Assembly (NCBI GenBank): GCA_964635065.1
Contig: CAZWMK010000039.1
Location: forward strand, 1-17,779
Source of the DNA: CAZWMK01 sp964635065
GTDB taxonomy: Bacteria; Pseudomonadota; Alphaproteobacteria; Sphingomonadales; Sphingomonadaceae
Length of the DNA stretch: 17,779 nt
Reading direction: 5' to 3'
Position 1 is the first letter of the stretch. Every line of letters starts with the position of its first letter. This document shows, one piece after another, positions 14,830-17,779 of this stretch. Below the pieces are notes generated by a model. The model did not search any database and had not been told where the DNA came from. It saw only the letters and a list, made by a program, of their open reading frames with translations. Made by a program: the position numbers and the translations under genes.

Positions 14830-16539
14830 ATGGGTCCGTCAGGTTTTGGCAAGCGCAGCGCCTCGCTGCTCAGGGTCGTCGACGACGCGGCGACAAACGG
14901 TTTGATGCGCCGCTCGCTGGTCGTGCCCCCGGACGCAGCCGATGCGCTGGCGGCCCAGACCAACGCAGAACCGCGCCGCGGTCGCAGCACCGAAAACTGC
15001 GTATGGGAATTGCATGCGTTGCTGCAACCCAAGCTGGCCGATTTGTTCCCGCCAGCGGAAACGCGTGTGCGCAGCCGAGGCGAACTGGCCGCGACGATCG
15101 AGGAGATGGTTATCAACCTCGCCCGCGTCGAGGCCATCGACATCGACGATGCCCAGACGCGCGACACCGTGACGGTCGTCCTCAATGAAGTGATCGCCGC
15201 TGTCGGCGGCCTTGCGCCCGACGCGCAGCAAGCCGCGCGCAACGCAGGCGACCGGGCACCACGCGCGGCTTCGGCGTCGATAAAAAGCGTCCTTCTGGCC
15301 AAGGAGCACGTACACCCCCTGCTGATGGATCGTATCGACGCCAGCGTCATAGCAGAACTGAGCCGCGGCGAACTGGCCGAACAGATTTCCGATATCGTCT
15401 CGGAAATTCTTGCGCAGGAACGATTGCACCTCAACCAGCGCGAGCAGCGCGATCTTGTCACGCTGCTTTTGAACGACATGCTTGGCCTTGGCCCGCTCGA
15501 ACCTCTGCTCGCGGACGATGATGTCAGCGAAATCATGGTGAACGGCGCGCAGACGGTTTACATCGAACGCGCGGGCAAGATCATCCTGTCCGATGTCAAA
15601 TTCCGTGACGAACAGCATCTGCTCAACATCGCCCAGCGCATCGTCTCGGCTGTTGGCCGCCGTGTCGATGAAAGCTCGCCGATCTGCGATGCGCGTCTTG
15701 CCGATGGCAGCCGTGTCAACGTCATCATTCCGCCGCTTGCCATCGACGGCAGCTCGATATCGATCCGCAAATTCTCCAAGTCGAAACTGACGCTGGAAAA
15801 GATGATCGAGTTCGGGTCACTGACCCCGAAAATGTGCCGTCTGCTCAATATCGCCGGACGCTGCAGGATGAACATCATCATCTCGGGCGGGACCGGTTCG
15901 GGCAAGACGACGATGCTGAACGCGATTTCGCGCAATATCGACCCCGGCGAACGTATCGTCACCATCGAAGACGCGGCCGAGCTTCAGCTTCAGCAGCCGC
16001 ATGTCGTGCGTCTCGAAACCCGGCCGCCCAACCTTGAAGGCAATGGTCAGGTGACGATGCGCGACCTGGTCAAAAACGCGCTACGCATGCGGCCTGACCG
16101 CATCATCCTCGGCGAAGTCCGCGGGCCGGAGGCCTTCGACCTGCTGGCCGCGATGAATACCGGCCATGACGGTTCGCTCGGTACGCTTCATGCCAACCGC
16201 CCGCGCGAGGCGCTGACACGCCTTGAGAACATGATCAACATGGCAGGCCTGAACCTGCCGGCAAAGGCGATCCGGCAGCAGATTTCGGACGCCGTGAACC
16301 TGATCGTGCAAATCAGCCGCATGCGCGACGGCAAACGCCGCGTAACCCATATTTCCGAGGTCGTCGGCATGGAAGGTGACGTGATCACCATGCAGGATCT
16401 CTATGTTTATCAGTATCATGGCGAAAGCGAAAACGGCACGCTCAGGGGTGACTTCGTATCCAGCGGCCTTCGCCCCGTCATGTTCGAACGCGCGGAATAT
16501 TTCGGTCTTGGCCGGGCGTTGATGGAGTGCATGTCATGA
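14830..16539 (+). CDS. cpaF: Tad pilus motor ATPase CpaF/TadA with duplicated N-terminal helical domain
   Basis: Hexameric secretion ATPase that drives Flp pilus assembly from the cytoplasmic face of the inner membrane. It is 569 residues, longer than usual. Walker A is SGGTGSGKTT (352-361), the Asp box IED is at 379-381, Walker B IILGEVRG at 425-432 and the His box HDG...LHAN at 446-456. The usual N-terminal helical domain is at about 154-225 (SRGELAEQISDIV, ending LGPLEPLL). A diverged second copy precedes it at about 58-121 (SRGELAATIEEMV, TRDTVTVVLNE). Residues 58-119 and 154-215 align without gaps at an offset of 96 with 19 identities. GGGGG lies 4 bases before the ATG. The stop overlaps the tadB start. 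Confidence 0.96.
   Translation: MGPSGFGKRSASLLRVVDDAATNGLMRRSLVVPPDAADALAAQTNAEPRRGRSTENCVWELHALLQPKLADLFPPAETRVRSRGELAATIEEMVINLARVEAIDIDDAQTRDTVTVVLNEVIAAVGGLAPDAQQAARNAGDRAPRAASASIKSVLLAKEHVHPLLMDRIDASVIAELSRGELAEQISDIVSEILAQERLHLNQREQRDLVTLLLNDMLGLGPLEPLLADDDVSEIMVNGAQTVYIERAGKIILSDVKFRDEQHLLNIAQRIVSAVGRRVDESSPICDARLADGSRVNVIIPPLAIDGSSISIRKFSKSKLTLEKMIEFGSLTPKMCRLLNIAGRCRMNIIISGGTGSGKTTMLNAISRNIDPGERIVTIEDAAELQLQQPHVVRLETRPPNLEGNGQVTMRDLVKNALRMRPDRIILGEVRGPEAFDLLAAMNTGHDGSLGTLHANRPREALTRLENMINMAGLNLPAKAIRQQISDAVNLIVQISRMRDGKRRVTHISEVVGMEGDVITMQDLYVYQYHGESENGTLRGDFVSSGLRPVMFERAEYFGLGRALMECMS
15001..15474 (+). repeat. Internal duplication within cpaF (288-base offset)
   Basis: Copy A is 15001-15186 and copy B 15289-15474, in the same frame and with no gaps. 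The best-kept part is the 18-base segment coding SRGELA (15073 and 15361), with 17 of 18 bases identical. Elsewhere the copies are diverged at DNA level but similar in protein pattern. The 102 bases between them code an Ala-rich linker (about residues 120-153). Confidence 0.7.
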
Positions 16540-17513
16540 ACTCAGATCTGGTTATTCTGGGCGTCGCTGCCGCCGTATTCCTGATCCTCGCCCTGCTCAT
16601 CATGGCCTTTGGCGGTGACGGCGGTCAGAAAAAATTCGGCAAGCGCCTCAGCAAGGTGCGCGAGCGCTATTCGACATCGCGCGAAGCACAGGCACAGGCC
16701 CAGATGCGGCGCCTCATCTCCAACCGGCAGAGCAAGCTCGACACTGCGATGTCCGGCTTCATTCCCAATCGCGCACTCCTGACCGCGCGTCTGGAACGGA
16801 CCGGAAAAAACTGGACCTTCGGTCAATATGGCGTTGCCAGCGGCGGCATCATGGCCGCAACGCTGATTGGCGCCATAATCGCGGGTGCGCCCTGGTATCT
16901 TGCGCTTGCGGGCGGCCTGTTTCTGGGTTTGGCAATCCCGCACAAGGTGGTCGATTTCCTGATCAATCGACGGATGAGCCAGTTCAACAGCAATTTTCCC
17001 GATGCCATCGATCTCATGGTGCGCGGCCTGCGTTCGGGCCTGCCGATTTCGGAATCGCTCGGCATCGTCGGTCGTGAAACCCCGGACCCTGTCGGCTATG
17101 AGTTCCGCACCGTCACCGACAAAATCCGGATCGGTCGCACGATGGAACATGCGCTCCAGGATGCCGCGAACAAGCTGCAAAGCCCTGAATTCCAGTTTTT
17201 CGTGATCACGCTCGCCATCCAGCGTGAAACGGGCGGCAACCTTGCCGAAACGCTCAACAATCTCGGCGATGTCCTGCGCAAGCGCGCACAGATGAAACTG
17301 AAGATCAGGGCAATGTCGTCGGAATCCAAGGCGTCAGCCTATATCGTCGGCTCGCTGCCATTCATTGTCAGTGCACTGATTTCGGCGGTGAACCCCGCCT
17401 ATCTTGCGCCTTTCTTCGTAGATCAACGCCTGATGATCGCCGCCGTCGGTGGACTGGTCTGGATGTCGATCGGTGTGTTCATCATGGCCAAGATGGTCAG
17501 CTTCGAGATTTGA
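16536..17513 (+). CDS. tadB: Tad pilus inner-membrane platform protein TadB
   Basis: Polytopic inner-membrane protein of the T2SF (GspF-like) family that pairs with TadC and transmits the CpaF motion to the pilus. It has 325 residues: an N-terminal membrane segment (about 5-25), a basic cytoplasmic stretch, two membrane segments (about 100-136), the T2SF cytoplasmic domain (about 150-260: NFPDAIDLMVRGLRSGLPISESL, and QRETGGNLAETLNNL), and two C-terminal membrane segments (about 268-287, 300-318). The ATG at 16536 overlaps the cpaF stop (ATGA), with GGAG seven bases upstream. A GTG at 16527 is the less likely start. Confidence 0.95.
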   Translation: MNSDLVILGVAAAVFLILALLIMAFGGDGGQKKFGKRLSKVRERYSTSREAQAQAQMRRLISNRQSKLDTAMSGFIPNRALLTARLERTGKNWTFGQYGVASGGIMAATLIGAIIAGAPWYLALAGGLFLGLAIPHKVVDFLINRRMSQFNSNFPDAIDLMVRGLRSGLPISESLGIVGRETPDPVGYEFRTVTDKIRIGRTMEHALQDAANKLQSPEFQFFVITLAIQRETGGNLAETLNNLGDVLRKRAQMKLKIRAMSSESKASAYIVGSLPFIVSALISAVNPAYLAPFFVDQRLMIAAVGGLVWMSIGVFIMAKMVSFEI

Positions 17514-17517
17514 TGCC

Positions 17518-17779
17518 ATGCAGGACAACAGCATTTTCCTCGGCATGTCGGCGGTCGATCTCGCCACCCTCATGACCGCCATTGCCACCTTCGCCATGAT
17601 GGTTGCCATCTGGTCGGCAACGACCGTGCGCGATCCCATGCGCGGACGCGTCAAGGCGCTTCAGGAACGCCGCGAACAGTTGAAGGCCGGCATTATTGCC
17701 TCGCGCCGCCGCAGTAATATCGCGGCGAAAGCCGAAGCCACCGACATGATGCGTGACATCCTGAAGAAGCTGAGCGTGC
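17518..17779 (+). CDS. tadC: Tad pilus inner-membrane platform protein TadC, partial (N-terminus only)
   Basis: Only 87 codons are visible before the right edge. It starts at the ATG at 17518, four bases after the tadB stop. The N-terminus MQDNSIFLGMSAVDLATLMT is followed by a membrane segment (about 13-36, ending near IWSATTV) and then a basic amphipathic stretch (RGRVKALQERREQLKAGI), the usual TadC start. Its position right after tadB supports the call. The T2SF domain itself lies outside the window, so the call rests on context and the N-terminal pattern. Confidence 0.88.
   Translation, partial: MQDNSIFLGMSAVDLATLMTAIATFAMMVAIWSATTVRDPMRGRVKALQERREQLKAGIIASRRRSNIAAKAEATDMMRDILKKLSV

Overview
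The window looks like chromosomal DNA from an alphaproteobacterium, most likely a sphingomonad (Sphingomonadales). The evidence is the GC-rich codon use, the ispH-thrB-rnhA cluster, the split glycine decarboxylase (GcvPA and GcvPB), and the sphingomonad-like character of the Cpa/Tad pilus proteins. This placement rests on protein character and synteny, not on a database search. I see no insertion sequence, prophage, CRISPR array, rRNA or tRNA. Genes are tightly packed and the region reads as stable core genome.

Layout. (1) Positions 1-4240, minus strand: a glycine-cleavage operon in the order gcvT-gcvH-gcvPA-gcvPB, with gcvPB running off the left edge. It is preceded by a tandem glycine riboswitch (about 4053-4240) and a possible promoter (about 4273-4301). 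(2) 4323-4943, minus: an unknown predicted lipoprotein with a good sigma70-type promoter at 4983-5011. (3) 5034-7434, plus: ispH, thrB and rnhA, closely packed or overlapping. (4) 7517-7687, plus: a 56-residue DUF1508 (YegP-like) protein whose 3' end overlaps the next, convergent gene. (5) 7675-9779, minus: a two-gene unit, an alpha/beta hydrolase followed by a DauA-like flavin amino-acid oxidoreductase, overlapping by 4 bases. (6) 9827 to the right edge, plus: a Tad (tight adherence / Flp type IVc pilus) locus, cpaA-cpaB-cpaC-cpaD-cpaE-cpaF-tadB-tadC, with tadC cut by the window edge.

How the genes work together. GcvT, GcvH and the two GcvP halves degrade glycine to CO2, NH3 and methylene-tetrahydrofolate, and the riboswitch lets glycine control this operon. 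In the Tad locus, CpaA processes prepilin and CpaC is the outer-membrane secretin, assisted by CpaB and the lipoprotein CpaD. CpaE is the localisation ATPase-like protein, CpaF the motor ATPase, and TadB/TadC the inner-membrane platform. The pilin gene itself is not in the window.

No wholly new system is apparent. The most unusual feature is in CpaF: its N-terminal helical domain appears twice, with the two copies at a constant offset of 96 residues. Other points worth checking are a CpaE P-loop lacking both usual lysines, a DauA-like enzyme with two substrate-pocket residues replaced, and a 6-bp hairpin between cpaE and cpaF.
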